A stretch of 64,000 bases of DNA from Klenkia marina (GTDB lineage Bacteria > Actinomycetota > Actinomycetes > Mycobacteriales > Geodermatophilaceae), in NCBI RefSeq assembly GCF_900101025.1, contig NZ_FMUH01000006.1:62001-126000 (forward strand). The letters run 5' to 3'. The notes below the pieces were generated by a model, which was given only the letters and a program-made list of their open reading frames with translations, was not told the DNA's origin and did not search any database. The position numbers and the translations under genes are program-made. Below are positions 1 to 8,300 of the stretch, one piece after another; position 1 is the first letter of the stretch, and each line of letters begins with the position of its first letter.

Positions 1-1488
1 GACGTCATCGTGGCCTGGCCCGGGCGCGGTGTCGCCGTCCTCGAGGTCAAGGGCGGCAGCGTCTCGCTGCGCGACGGCCAGTGGTGGCAGACCGGTGGCG
101 CCAGCAAGCCAATCCACCCGGTCGAGCAGGCGCTGAAGTGCAAGTACGCCCTGCGCGACTACCTGTACCGCGCGCCGCGCTGGTCGCGGGGCAACCCGCG
201 GCTGGTGCACATGGTGGCGCTGCCGACCACCACGCTGCCCAGCGACTTCACCGCCCCGGACGCACCGCGGTGGGCGGTGATCGACAAGACCGAGATCCCG
301 GAGGCCGCCGCCCGCATCGCGTCGGCGCTGCGGCAGGCCGAGCGCCAACCGGAGGCACCCACCGCCGACGAGGTCGAGCTGCTGGTCGACTGCCTGGTGG
401 GCACGCTCATCCCGCAGGCCGACCTCGTCGCGCAGCTGGGCGAGCGGGAGGCCGCCGTCGAGCTGCTCACCCGCGAGCAAGCTCGGCTGCTGGACTTCCT
501 CGAGTCCCACGACCGGGTCGAGATCCGCGGGGGTGCCGGGTCCGGCAAGACCTGGCTCGCCGTCGAGAAGGCTCGTCGACTGACCGCGGCCGGCTACCGG
601 GTCGCCCTGCTCTGCTACTCGCGCGGGCTCGCCGAGTTCCTCCGCCGGCGCGTCGCGTCGCTGAAGGACCGCCACCGCCCCGCGTACGTGGGGGAGTTCC
701 ACGAGCTCGGCATCGCCTGGGGCGTCGAACGCGGGGCGGACGACGACAGCTCGTACTGGGAACGCGAGCTCCCCCAGCAGATGGTCGCCCGCGCCTCGCA
801 GCTCCCGCCCGCCGAGCTGTTCGACGCCGTGGTCATCGACGAGGCGCAGGACTTCGACCAGTCGTGGTGGCCGGCCGTGCTCGCCGCGCTGCGCGACCCG
901 GAGAAGGGCTGCCTCTACGTCTTCTCCGACGAGGGGCAACGGGTGTTCACGCGCCAGGGGCGGTCGCCCGTGCCGTTGGAGAGCTACGACCTGAAGCAGA
1001 ACCTGCGCAACACCAAGCAGATCGGCGGCACGTTCTCCAGCCTGACCACCGCGCAGATGCAGCTCCTCGGTGGCGAGGGCGTGCCCGTGCGGTTCGTGCC
1101 CTGCGCGACGGACGACGCGCTCGACGCCGCGGATGACGTCGCCGACGGTCTGCTCGACGCCGGCTGGCCCACCCAGTCGGTCGCGCTGCTCACCACCTAC
1201 CGCAGACACCCGGTGCAGATCGAGCGGCAGGCCGAGGGGCAGGACGCCTACTGGTCCTCCTACTGGGACGACGAGGACCTCTTCTACGGGCACGTCCTCG
1301 GGTTCAAGGGCCTGGAGCGGCCGGCCGTGGTTCTCGCGATCAACGGGTTCCGCGACGAAGCGCGAGCGCGGGAGATGCTCTACGTCGGGCTGTCCCGGGC
1401 GCGGGACCTACTGGTCGTCTGCGGCGACCTCGACCTCATCCAGCGGGTCGGTGGCGATGCCGTTGCCTGTCGCCTGCAACGAGGGTGA
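1..1488 (+). CDS. NERD-domain UvrD/Rep-type DNA helicase, 5'-truncated by the window edge
   Basis: The reading frame is already open at base 1, so the true start lies upstream and about 495 residues are visible. The first ~60 residues carry the core of a NERD nuclease-related domain, with PGRGVAVLEVKGG supplying the conserved E-x-K. A superfamily 1A helicase follows: Walker A GGAGSGKT near residue 178, Walker B VVIDEAQD near 278, the NLRNT motif near 335, and a C-terminal LGFKGLERP...LYVGLSRARD block typical of UvrD/Rep motifs V and VI. NERD-helicase fusions unwind and probably nick DNA and are common in repair and phage-defence loci. The 3' end overlaps the convergent DUF6308-like gene by 81 bp. 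The function in this cell is inferred; the domain calls are firm. Confidence 0.88.
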   Translation, partial: DVIVAWPGRGVAVLEVKGGSVSLRDGQWWQTGGASKPIHPVEQALKCKYALRDYLYRAPRWSRGNPRLVHMVALPTTTLPSDFTAPDAPRWAVIDKTEIPEAAARIASALRQAERQPEAPTADEVELLVDCLVGTLIPQADLVAQLGEREAAVELLTREQARLLDFLESHDRVEIRGGAGSGKTWLAVEKARRLTAAGYRVALLCYSRGLAEFLRRRVASLKDRHRPAYVGEFHELGIAWGVERGADDDSSYWERELPQQMVARASQLPPAELFDAVVIDEAQDFDQSWWPAVLAALRDPEKGCLYVFSDEGQRVFTRQGRSPVPLESYDLKQNLRNTKQIGGTFSSLTTAQMQLLGGEGVPVRFVPCATDDALDAADDVADGLLDAGWPTQSVALLTTYRRHPVQIERQAEGQDAYWSSYWDDEDLFYGHVLGFKGLERPAVVLAINGFRDEARAREMLYVGLSRARDLLVVCGDLDLIQRVGGDAVACRLQRG

Positions 1489-2175
1489 CCGGACCAACCC
1501 GTCTGCTGACCTGCCGCCAACTCGCCAGGCAATGATGTCGATTAGGCGCACTCGACTAATCGGTCCTTCCTCGCCGACTGCCAGCTCCAGACGGTCCCAT
1601 GCACTGCTCTGGTCGCGCAGGTCTCGGGCTACGGCCGACGACAGCTCGATCATGTAGTCCGCCGAAGATCGGCCCTTGGTCGGAATGTGGAGCATCCCGC
1701 GGTAGCAGTTCTGCACCTGCTTGTCGTGCAGTACGAGGAAGTGCGGCCGTTTTCGGTGAAGCACCTTCGACAGCGTCGTTTCCCGCACGCCCCAGGGACG
1801 GTCACGCGGAGAGTCCAGCAGTACGTACAGCGGGCCGACGAGCTCGCGAATGGTGTCGGGGCCAGCATTCTGCAGGCATAGGTCGACAGGGATGGCCCGG
1901 AGGTGTTCCTCGAGTTGGTCAGTTATGTTCTGAAGGCCGTAGAAGGAGCGGATCGACAGACCGACGTTCAGCAGCGCCGGTGCGAGTAGATCTGCATCCA
2001 CGAGATGGTCGGGGTCGGCATCGGCCATGTACTTGTCGTAAGCCGGGAATGCGTACGCCGCTTTGGCCCGACGGTTGGCCTCAGCGTCTGTGTACTTGCT
2101 GACCCAAACCTCGGCCTTCGCGAGATCAACAGTCTTGTCGCCGACCCGCAATTCAGTCGCTGTCCGGGCTGTCAT
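1408..2175 (-). CDS. DUF6308-like protein of unknown function (distal copy)
   Basis: A 255-residue soluble protein without signal peptide or membrane segment. The best-conserved-looking stretches are SIRSFYGLQN in the middle, HRKRPHFLVLHDKQVQ, and a C-terminal VRLIDIIAWRVGG. They resemble what I recall of DUF6308, a family with no known activity. The next gene upstream encodes a distant relative with the same H-(R)KRP-x-L and RLxDxxxW blocks. Codon use is visibly less GC-rich than in neighbouring metabolic genes, which suggests an accessory gene. Its start lies 23 bp inside the upstream gene, so it is probably translated with it. Its end overlaps the convergent helicase. The family name is from memory; the kinship with its neighbour is read directly. 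Confidence 0.7.
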   Translation of the reverse strand: MTARTATELRVGDKTVDLAKAEVWVSKYTDAEANRRAKAAYAFPAYDKYMADADPDHLVDADLLAPALLNVGLSIRSFYGLQNITDQLEEHLRAIPVDLCLQNAGPDTIRELVGPLYVLLDSPRDRPWGVRETTLSKVLHRKRPHFLVLHDKQVQNCYRGMLHIPTKGRSSADYMIELSSAVARDLRDQSSAWDRLELAVGEEGPISRVRLIDIIAWRVGGRSADGLVRSPSLQATGNGIATDPLDEVEVAADDQ

Positions 2176-2959
2176 GGCCGGACCCTACTGTCGACCGGTC
2201 TCCGTGGGCCGCCGGTCGGACATGCGCCGGACCAGCTTGGTCAGACCAATGGCCCTCACGGATGGCATCGGCCCACCGGCGGGTAACCACCAACCACGTG
2301 AGCATGTCGTGCAGCCGTAGGCGCGTCATCGACTGGCCGGTCGCCGCAACGGCAGCGGTTTCCAGCAGTTCGAATGCGGTCGCATTACGCGCGAGGTCCT
2401 CGTGGATCAACGCCCAGACCGTCGCTTCATGAGCGGACGCCAGCGTGCCGATGAGGCGTGCGGTGGTCCTAGAAAGCAACGGGAACAATCTCGGACGGCG
2501 GTGGTGCAGGACAGCACTGCCGTGATCCGGTTGCGACAGCGCGCGGGCCGCCTCGAGCGCCGCCACCACGGACCCTTCGGTCGCACGGCGGGGCGGCAGC
2601 TCCCAGAACGGGCGACCAGCGGCATCCGTCTCGGCACGCGCAATCAGCGGTCTCAGGTTGTCGGCCTCCCTGAAGAACCCAAACCGCACATCGGGGTCCC
2701 GGGCAACTCCGTGCAGCCCCTCGGCGGCGCCGACGCTCAGCGCCAACGACTCATCGTCGTCGTCAGCCGGTTGGGCATCGAACACTCTGAATCGGTAGGC
2801 CGGTACCCGCACCCAGTGGCCCGCTGGGCGGCTCGGCGTCCGCGCGAAAAGCCAACGCTGGGCCACGGCATATCCCCGCACGGCAGCGACGGCATCGGCG
2901 AACGGAACCGGGTCGGGGCCGCACGTCGCGAGCAGTAGGTCGTCCACGAGCCCTGTCAT
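2153..2959 (-). CDS. DUF6308-like protein of unknown function (proximal copy)
   Basis: A 268-residue protein. The start is the ATG in an ATGA overlap with the vsr stop codon, a sign of translational coupling. The second half contains VLHHRRPRLFPLLSRTTARLI followed ~50 residues later by TRLRLHDMLTWLVV, matching the pattern of the downstream DUF6308-like protein, so the two appear to be divergent paralogues. No membrane segment, metal-binding cluster or known catalytic motif is evident. Lying between vsr and a second copy of its own family suggests a role tied to mismatch or modified-DNA handling, but that is inference from position only. Confidence 0.7.
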   Translation of the reverse strand: MTGLVDDLLLATCGPDPVPFADAVAAVRGYAVAQRWLFARTPSRPAGHWVRVPAYRFRVFDAQPADDDDESLALSVGAAEGLHGVARDPDVRFGFFREADNLRPLIARAETDAAGRPFWELPPRRATEGSVVAALEAARALSQPDHGSAVLHHRRPRLFPLLSRTTARLIGTLASAHEATVWALIHEDLARNATAFELLETAAVAATGQSMTRLRLHDMLTWLVVTRRWADAIREGHWSDQAGPAHVRPAAHGDRSTVGSGHDSPDSD

Positions 2960-3402
2960 ACCGGGCCCCTCCGACAGTGCATTCGCTCGACGGCATCGGC
3001 GATCGCGGCAACGACGGCGTTCGGATCCTCGTGCTCCCAGAAGCGGAGCACGGTCCAGCCCAGGCCCTTCAGCTGCGCGGTCACCGACAGGTCGCGCAGT
3101 TGGTTGGTCTCCAGCTTCGTCACCCACCACGCCGCGTTGGCCCGCGGGAAGTGGAGGTGCTCGGGACAGGCGTGCCAGAAGCAGCCATCGATGAACACCG
3201 CCAGCCGCACCCGGGTGAAGGCAATGTCGATCGACCGCCGCCGCTGCCCCGGCACCCGATAGGCCACCCGGTAGCGCAGCCCCTCCGCGTGCAACCGCTG
3301 GCGCACCGCCATCTCCGGCCCGTTGTCCCGCTTGCGGGTCCGCTGCATCCGGGCTGACACGACGGCCGACGACGACCCGGGGTGCGGTGGCGGCGTCGGC
3401 AT
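2956..3402 (-). CDS. vsr: Very short patch repair endonuclease (Vsr family)
   Basis: Vsr nicks DNA 5' of the T in T:G mismatches that arise when 5-methylcytosine deaminates, and normally works beside a cytosine-C5 methyltransferase. The family pattern is complete: RDNGPEMAVRQRLHAEGLRYRV near the N-terminus, the presumed catalytic Asp in RRRSIDIAF, the core FIDGCFWHACPEH, and WTVLRFWEHE near the C-terminus. From the ATG chosen here the protein has 148 residues, close to the usual 130-155. A longer reading begins at a TTG 51 bp upstream but adds a non-conserved tail. It is first in a three-gene leftward operon with two DUF6308-like genes. No methyltransferase gene is adjacent on the visible side. 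Confidence 0.92.
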   Translation of the reverse strand: MPTPPPHPGSSSAVVSARMQRTRKRDNGPEMAVRQRLHAEGLRYRVAYRVPGQRRRSIDIAFTRVRLAVFIDGCFWHACPEHLHFPRANAAWWVTKLETNQLRDLSVTAQLKGLGWTVLRFWEHEDPNAVVAAIADAVERMHCRRGPV

Positions 3403-3504
3403 GGGCGCACCGTGGCAGCCATCTGTGACAGTCCTGACCGCACGTGTGGACAACCCGCAGAACGGTCACAGCGCTGGAGGATCCGCAGACCAGAGGAGAA
3501 GACA

Positions 3505-4347
3505 GTGGCAGTGCAGTCGGTGGCGGTGCTCGGGCTCGGCACGATGGGTGCCGCGATGGCCCAGCGGTTGGTGGACGCCGGGCTCGACGTCCGGGTGTGG
3601 AACCGCAGCCCCGAGAAGGCGGAGAAGTTCGGGGACCGGGCAGCAGGCAGCGCGGCCGAGGCGGTCGAGGGCGCGGACGCCGTCCTCACCATGCTCTTCG
3701 ACGCCGACTCGGTGCGGGCCGTGGCCGACGACGTCCTGCCGGCCATGCGTCCCGGCGCGATCTGGCTGCAGAGCTCCACCACCGGACCGGGTGCCGCCGA
3801 GGAGTTCGCCGCCCGGGCCCGAGAGGCCGGCGTCCGGTTCCTCGACGCCCCCGTGCTCGGCACCAAGGCCCCCGCCGAGCAGGGCAAGCTCACCGCGCTG
3901 CTCGCCGGTGACGACGCCGACGTCGACGAGGTGCAGCCCATCCTGGACGCGATCAGCGTCAAGCAGGTCCGGGTCGGTGCACCCCCGCAGGCCTCCGCGC
4001 TGAAGATCGCCGCCAACGCGTGGATCGCCACCGTCACCGCCGGCATCGGGCAGTCGCTGACCATCGCCGAACGGCTCGGTGTCGACCCCGCGCAGCTGCT
4101 CACCGCGATCGAGGGCAGCGCGGTCGACACGCCCTACCTCCAGATGAAGGGCAAGGCCGTGCTCGCCCGCGACTTCACGCCGTCCTTCGAGGTCACCGGC
4201 CTGCTGAAGGACGTCCGGCTCGCCGCGCAGACCCCCGGCGTCGACACCGCCCTGCTCGATGCCCTGGCCGGGCTCTACGCCGCCGCGGCCGACGGTGGCC
4301 ACGGCGACGAGGACGTCGCCGCTGTCTGGCACGCCTTCCAGCGCTGA
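3505..4347 (+). CDS. NAD(P)-dependent 3-hydroxyisobutyrate dehydrogenase-like oxidoreductase
   Basis: A 280-residue beta-hydroxyacid dehydrogenase. The N-terminal Rossmann fold opens with VAVLGLGTMGAAMA, the usual GxGxMG dinucleotide site, and continues with VWNRSPEKAE, where the Arg after Asn suggests NADP preference. The substrate-binding motif is at LQSSTTGPGAAEEF, residues ~90-103, and the region with the catalytic lysine is SALKIAANAWIA near 165. The 6-phosphogluconate-dehydrogenase-like C-terminal helical domain follows. The GTG start has a good ribosome site (GAGGAG) 8-12 bases upstream. It is divergent from vsr. The substrate cannot be told from sequence; related enzymes reduce or oxidise 3-hydroxyisobutyrate, tartronate semialdehyde or succinic semialdehyde. 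Confidence 0.88.
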   Translation: MAVQSVAVLGLGTMGAAMAQRLVDAGLDVRVWNRSPEKAEKFGDRAAGSAAEAVEGADAVLTMLFDADSVRAVADDVLPAMRPGAIWLQSSTTGPGAAEEFAARAREAGVRFLDAPVLGTKAPAEQGKLTALLAGDDADVDEVQPILDAISVKQVRVGAPPQASALKIAANAWIATVTAGIGQSLTIAERLGVDPAQLLTAIEGSAVDTPYLQMKGKAVLARDFTPSFEVTGLLKDVRLAAQTPGVDTALLDALAGLYAAAADGGHGDEDVAAVWHAFQR

Positions 4348-4452
4348 GCGCGTCGTCCCCGGCGGGGGCCGCGGGCAACACCCCGTGACGGAACCGGACG
4401 CAGATCACCCACCCGCACGGCACGGTTCACGTAGCGGAACGGCAGTTGCCAC

Positions 4453-4468
4453 TAATACTGGACGAGTG
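4453..4468 (+). promoter_or_regulatory. Candidate -10 element for a leaderless GGDEF-EAL transcript
   Basis: TAATAC lies 7 bases before the GTG start of the GGDEF-EAL gene and no Shine-Dalgarno sequence is present. That spacing puts the transcription start on or next to the GTG, the layout of leaderless genes common in actinobacteria. No convincing -35 hexamer is visible at 17-18 bp, so this stays tentative. Confidence 0.3.
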
Positions 4469-6220
4469 GACAGACGACGAGCCCCCGAGGTGGCGACCCC
4501 GCGCGCCGTCGCGGCGACGATGTCGACGTCCTACCTCGTCGGTGGGCTGGCCGGCCTCTGCGTCGTCGCCGGCAGCAGGCTGGAGAACCCCCGCACGCAG
4601 GCGCTGCTCGTCCTGTCGCTCACCGCGCTGGTCGGCGCGGGCATCATCCGCCGGTGGGGCAACCACTGGCGCCGCGAGGCGGTCCACGCACCCCTGATCG
4701 CCGCGACCTGCCTGATCAGCTGCGCCGTGCTGATCGCCCCCGACCCGGTGAGCGCCATGGTCGCCGCCTCGCTGATGTCCTTCCTCGTCCTGGACGCCTT
4801 CCTCTTCGTCGACCGGCTGCAGGCCACCGGGCACGCCCTGCTCGCCCTGTCCGGGATCACCGCCGTCCTGGTCGCCCGGGACGGCGTCCCGCTGGCCACC
4901 GTGCTCGGGCTCGACGCCATCCTCATCGCCCTCGGCGTGGTCACCAGCACGCTCGTCGCCCGGGCCTCGGCCGCCGAGCGCGACCCCCTCACCGACCTGC
5001 TCAACCGGCGCGGGTTCGACCGCGTCCTGCACGAGGAGGTCGCCTGCCTGCCCGCTACGGGCGGACGGCTCTCGGTGGCCCTGCTCGACCTCGACCACTT
5101 CGACCAGCTGAACGAGACGCTGGGCGCCGAGGCAGGTGACCGGGTGCTGCGCCAGGTCGCCGACACCTGGCGGCGCGGCCTGCCGCCGCGCGCGGTGCTC
5201 GCCCGGTACGGCGGGGACGAGTTCGCCGTCCTGCTGCCCGGGGCCACCGGCCAGCAGGCGTGGGCGCTGGTCGAGTCCGTGCGCACCGGCCGCGCCGGGC
5301 CACCGCTGTCCGGCGGCGTGGCCGAGTACGTCCTCGGCGACAGCGTCGCGCAGGTGGTCCGGCGGGCCGAGCAGGCCCTGTTCGCCGCGAAGAGCGCCGG
5401 CCGCGACCGCTGCACCCTGGACGGCGACGAGACCCCCGACCTGGTGCGCGACCTGGCCGCCGCCCTGGACGCCGGCGACCTGCGCACCCACTTCCAGCCC
5501 ATCCTGCAGCTCTCCGACGACGGCGACACCGTGGTCGGCGCCGAGGTGCTCGTGCGCTGGGACCGCCCCGGCCACGGTCCGGTGCCCGCCCAGGACCTCG
5601 TCGCCGTCGCCGAGGAGCACGGGCTGGTCGGCCGGCTGGGGGAGACGGTGCTCCGGTCGGCCTGCAGCCAGCTCGCCGAGCTGCACGCCACGACCGGACG
5701 GCGACTGCGCCTGGGCATCAACGTCTCCGGCCTCGAGCTCGCCGACCCCGGCTACCCCGAGCGGGTCTGCGCGGTGCTCACCGAGACCGGGTGGCCGGCC
5801 TCCGAGACCGTCATCGAGGTCACCGAGACGGTGCTGGACGCCGACTCGTTCACCTCCGTCGCGTCGCTGCACGCCCTCCGCGCGATGGGCGTGCTGGTCT
5901 CCATCGACGACTTCGGCACCGGCTACTCGTCGCTGGCACGGCTGGACACCCTGCCCGCCGACATCCTCAAGGTCGACGCCGCGTTCACCGCCAGCATCAC
6001 CACCTCACCGCGCCGGGCGCAGATGCTGCGCAGCGTCGCGGGCCTGGCCGCGGCCCTCGGGCTGGACGTCGTCGCCGAGGGCGTGGAGACCGAGGAGCAG
6101 CTCGAGCTGGTGCGCCGGGTCGGGTGCACCTACGCCCAGGGCTGGCTGCCCGGGCGCCCCTCGACCCTGCCCGACCTCGTCGCCGCCCTCGACCGCCCCG
6201 GCGTCGCCCGGCCCATCTGA
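4466..6220 (+). CDS. Membrane GGDEF-EAL c-di-GMP turnover protein
   Basis: A 584-residue protein with about six N-terminal hydrophobic segments (residues ~15-165), then a GGDEF diguanylate cyclase domain (~170-325) and an EAL phosphodiesterase domain (~335-580). The cyclase active site RYGGDEF is intact. No RxxD inhibitory site lies five residues upstream, so product inhibition is probably absent. The EAL domain keeps the acidic and metal-binding signatures, with small changes: AEVLVRW for EAL, GINVSG, EVTE, DDFGTGYSSL, LKVD, AEGVET and QGW. Both activities could therefore be functional. The GTG start was chosen because the resulting N-terminus (VDRRRAPEVATP) matches that of the diguanylate cyclase at 18.1 kb. 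Membrane-located signalling is inferred. Confidence 0.9.
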   Translation: MDRRRAPEVATPRAVAATMSTSYLVGGLAGLCVVAGSRLENPRTQALLVLSLTALVGAGIIRRWGNHWRREAVHAPLIAATCLISCAVLIAPDPVSAMVAASLMSFLVLDAFLFVDRLQATGHALLALSGITAVLVARDGVPLATVLGLDAILIALGVVTSTLVARASAAERDPLTDLLNRRGFDRVLHEEVACLPATGGRLSVALLDLDHFDQLNETLGAEAGDRVLRQVADTWRRGLPPRAVLARYGGDEFAVLLPGATGQQAWALVESVRTGRAGPPLSGGVAEYVLGDSVAQVVRRAEQALFAAKSAGRDRCTLDGDETPDLVRDLAAALDAGDLRTHFQPILQLSDDGDTVVGAEVLVRWDRPGHGPVPAQDLVAVAEEHGLVGRLGETVLRSACSQLAELHATTGRRLRLGINVSGLELADPGYPERVCAVLTETGWPASETVIEVTETVLDADSFTSVASLHALRAMGVLVSIDDFGTGYSSLARLDTLPADILKVDAAFTASITTSPRRAQMLRSVAGLAAALGLDVVAEGVETEEQLELVRRVGCTYAQGWLPGRPSTLPDLVAALDRPGVARPI

Positions 6221-6230
6221 CCCGACCGGC

Positions 6231-6674
6231 TCACGGGTGGGCCGGCCACGACGACCTCGGCAGCAGCGGGACGGCGGTGCGCCCGTCGCCCACGTGCAGG
6301 CTGCAGTCGACCCGCTCGCGCACGCGCAGCACGGCACCGGCCGCCGCGGCCCAGGCGTGGTCCTCCGGCAGCGGGCCCGCGGCTCCCGGCCGCTGCAGGT
6401 AGAGCGCGAGGTGCAGGTCGGTGCGGGGCACGTGCTCCTCGTCGGCCACGGTGGCGTGCAGGTCGACCAGGTGCCCCAGCAGTGCCCGGTCGGGCTCCGA
6501 CGGCACGCCGTCGACCGGCACGAGCACCGGCGCCGAGCTGCCGTCGGGGCGCAGCCACCGCACGACCAGGCTGCGCTGCGCGGGAGGGGCCTCGTCGGCG
6601 AGCAGTCCGACCCACTGCTCGGCGAGTGCGGCGTCGTCGGCGACGGGGACGGTGGGGTGCGGGATCGCGGTCAT
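6231..6674 (-). CDS. Hypothetical protein, 147 residues
   Basis: I do not recognise this family. The protein starts MTAIPHPTVPVADDA and has an alternating acidic and hydrophobic composition with no membrane segment, signal peptide or cysteine cluster. It contains EQWVGLLADEAPPAQRS and a middle block SLVVRWLRPDGSSAPVLVPVDG that reads as two beta-strands around a turn. It is convergent with the GGDEF-EAL gene, 10 bp away, and divergent from the aldo/keto reductase 88 bp away. Codon usage is strongly GC3-biased in this frame, which supports a real gene. A longer upstream reading exists, but it would enter the reductase gene on the other strand. Confidence 0.65.
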   Translation of the reverse strand: MTAIPHPTVPVADDAALAEQWVGLLADEAPPAQRSLVVRWLRPDGSSAPVLVPVDGVPSEPDRALLGHLVDLHATVADEEHVPRTDLHLALYLQRPGAAGPLPEDHAWAAAAGAVLRVRERVDCSLHVGDGRTAVPLLPRSSWPAHP

Positions 6675-6762
6675 GGCGGGCAGGGTGCCGCAGATCCGCT
6701 GACCGCGATGATCTTGTCCACAGGCTCTGCGGATGTCGTACCCCGCGGGTTGACTGGCCCGC

Positions 6763-7590
6763 ATGCAGACCTTCACCGCCCACGGCGGGCTCACCCTGCC
6801 CGCGCTCGGCTTCGGCACCTACCGGCTCAACGGCAACCCCGGGGTCGAGGCGATCCGCACGGCCATCGACGGCGGCTGGACCCTGCTGGACTCCGCGTTC
6901 AACTACGAGAACGAGGGCGCGGTGGGCAAGGCCGTGCGCGACTCGGGCCGCCGCGACGAGCTGATCATCACCTCGAAGCTGCCCGGCCGGCACCACGCCC
7001 ACGACGAGGCGATCGCCACGATCGAGGAGAGCCTGCTGCGCACCGGCCTCGACGTCCTCGACCTGTACCTCATCCACTGGCCCAACCCCGGCGTCGACAA
7101 GTACGTCGAGGCGTGGGGCGCGCTCATCGAGGCCCGCGACCGCGGCCTGGTCAAGGCCATCGGCGTCTGCAACTTCGAGCCCGAGCACCTCGACCGGTTG
7201 AGGGCCGAGACCGGCGAGCTGCCGCAGGTCAACCAGATCGAGCTGCACCCCTACTTCCCGCAGGCCGAGTTGCTGGCCTACGGCGCCGAGCACGGCATCA
7301 TCACCGAGGCCTGGACGCCGCTGGGCCGGGGCAACGACCTGCTCGAGCACCCCGTGCTCACCGAGGTCGCGGCCGCCCACGACGCCACCACCGCGCAGGT
7401 GGTACTGGCCTGGTCGATCGCCCTCGGCGCACTGCCGCTGCCCAAGGCGGCGTCCCCGCAGCGCCAGGCCGAGAACCTCGCCGCGGCCGAGCTGGTGCTC
7501 ACCGACGACGAGGTCGCCCGCATCACCGCGCTGGGCCGCCCCGACGGCCGCACCTACGACCAGGACCCCACCCGCTACGAGGAGTTCTGA
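6763..7590 (+). CDS. Aldo/keto reductase (2,5-diketo-D-gluconate reductase-like)
   Basis: A 275-residue NADPH-dependent carbonyl reductase with the (beta/alpha)8 fold. The catalytic tetrad is visible: Asp and Tyr in LLDSAFNYENE (residues ~46-51), Lys in ITSKLPG (~72) and His in LYLIHWPNP (~107). The cofactor region includes AIGVCNFEPEHL, QIELHPYFPQ and the C-terminal PLPKAASPQRQAEN. Length matches prokaryotic AKR family members. The ATG start is followed at once by the strand MQTFTAHGGLTLPALGFGTY, which is right for the family N-terminus. It stands alone between divergent and convergent neighbours, overlapping the HD hydrolase gene tail-to-tail by 16 bp. The physiological aldehyde or ketone is unknown. 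Confidence 0.92.
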   Translation: MQTFTAHGGLTLPALGFGTYRLNGNPGVEAIRTAIDGGWTLLDSAFNYENEGAVGKAVRDSGRRDELIITSKLPGRHHAHDEAIATIEESLLRTGLDVLDLYLIHWPNPGVDKYVEAWGALIEARDRGLVKAIGVCNFEPEHLDRLRAETGELPQVNQIELHPYFPQAELLAYGAEHGIITEAWTPLGRGNDLLEHPVLTEVAAAHDATTAQVVLAWSIALGALPLPKAASPQRQAENLAAAELVLTDDEVARITALGRPDGRTYDQDPTRYEEF

Positions 7591-8195
7591 CCCAGGTCCT
7601 CGACGACCCGGTCGAGCTGGCGCACGACCGGGGCGCCCGGCATGCGGGCGGCGATCGCGTCGCGGCAGGCTGCGTAGTACCAGCGCAGCCCGTCGCGGCC
7701 CCCGGCGAACCGGGTGAAGAACTCGGGCCCGTAGGTCGCCGCGTCGGCGGCGATGCGCGAGCCGTTGTGCACCTTGTCGCAGGCGGTGACCAGCAGGGCG
7801 TCCTCGCGCTTGGTGGCCAGCGTCGCGACGTAGGCCTCCTTGCGCTGCCGCCACGGCAGCTCCCCGGAACCGTCGTTCGGGTTGTCGCTGCACGCGGCGA
7901 CCATCGCGACCACCGCCGGCCCGAACTGCGCCTCGATGTCGGCCAGGACGGCGGGGCCCCGCCCCTCGGGGGCGTCCTCGACGGCGTCGTGCAGCAGGCC
8001 GGCGATCGCCTGGTCCTCGCTGCCGCCCTGCTCGAGCACCAGCGCGCTGACCGACAGCAGGTGCGACAGGTAGGGCACCCGCGAGCCCTTGCGCAGCTGG
8101 GCGCGGTGGTGCTCGGCGGCCATCGCCAGAGCGCGGTCGTAGCGGGGGCCCAGCGGCCCGGAGCCCAGGCGCTGCCAGTCGTCGAGGGTGCTCAC
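7575..8195 (-). CDS. HD-domain phosphohydrolase of RelA/SpoT (MESH1-like) type
   Basis: A 206-residue single-domain protein. The metal-dependent HD signature is complete: His in PYLSHLLSVS, the His-Asp pair in AGLLHDAVEDAP, a FGPAVVAMV helix, and the distal Asp in ACDKVHNGS. The order and spacing fit the (p)ppGpp hydrolase half of Rel/SpoT enzymes and stand-alone small alarmone hydrolases. There is no synthetase, TGS or ACT domain. The GTG start gives VSTLDDWQRLG; longer readings run into the opposite-strand gene. It may degrade (p)ppGpp or a related nucleotide made by the synthetase-like protein at 15.4-17.1 kb; that pairing is inference. It is convergent with the aldo/keto reductase gene. 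Confidence 0.85.
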   Translation of the reverse strand: MSTLDDWQRLGSGPLGPRYDRALAMAAEHHRAQLRKGSRVPYLSHLLSVSALVLEQGGSEDQAIAGLLHDAVEDAPEGRGPAVLADIEAQFGPAVVAMVAACSDNPNDGSGELPWRQRKEAYVATLATKREDALLVTACDKVHNGSRIAADAATYGPEFFTRFAGGRDGLRWYYAACRDAIAARMPGAPVVRQLDRVVEDLGQNSS

Positions 8196-8300
8196 CGCCC
8201 CGACGCTAGTGGGGCTCCCCCCATCGAGGGGGAGCTGCTCAACCGCAGGTGACGCCACCCCGATGCCGTGGGGACCCGCCCGCCTCACCTGGAGCACCCC

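Noticed and set aside
5136-8252. A long plus-strand frame of over 1000 codons through the GGDEF-EAL, reductase and HD genes
   Set aside because: The translation is Pro/Arg/Ala low complexity in the wrong frame; real genes on both strands account for the region.
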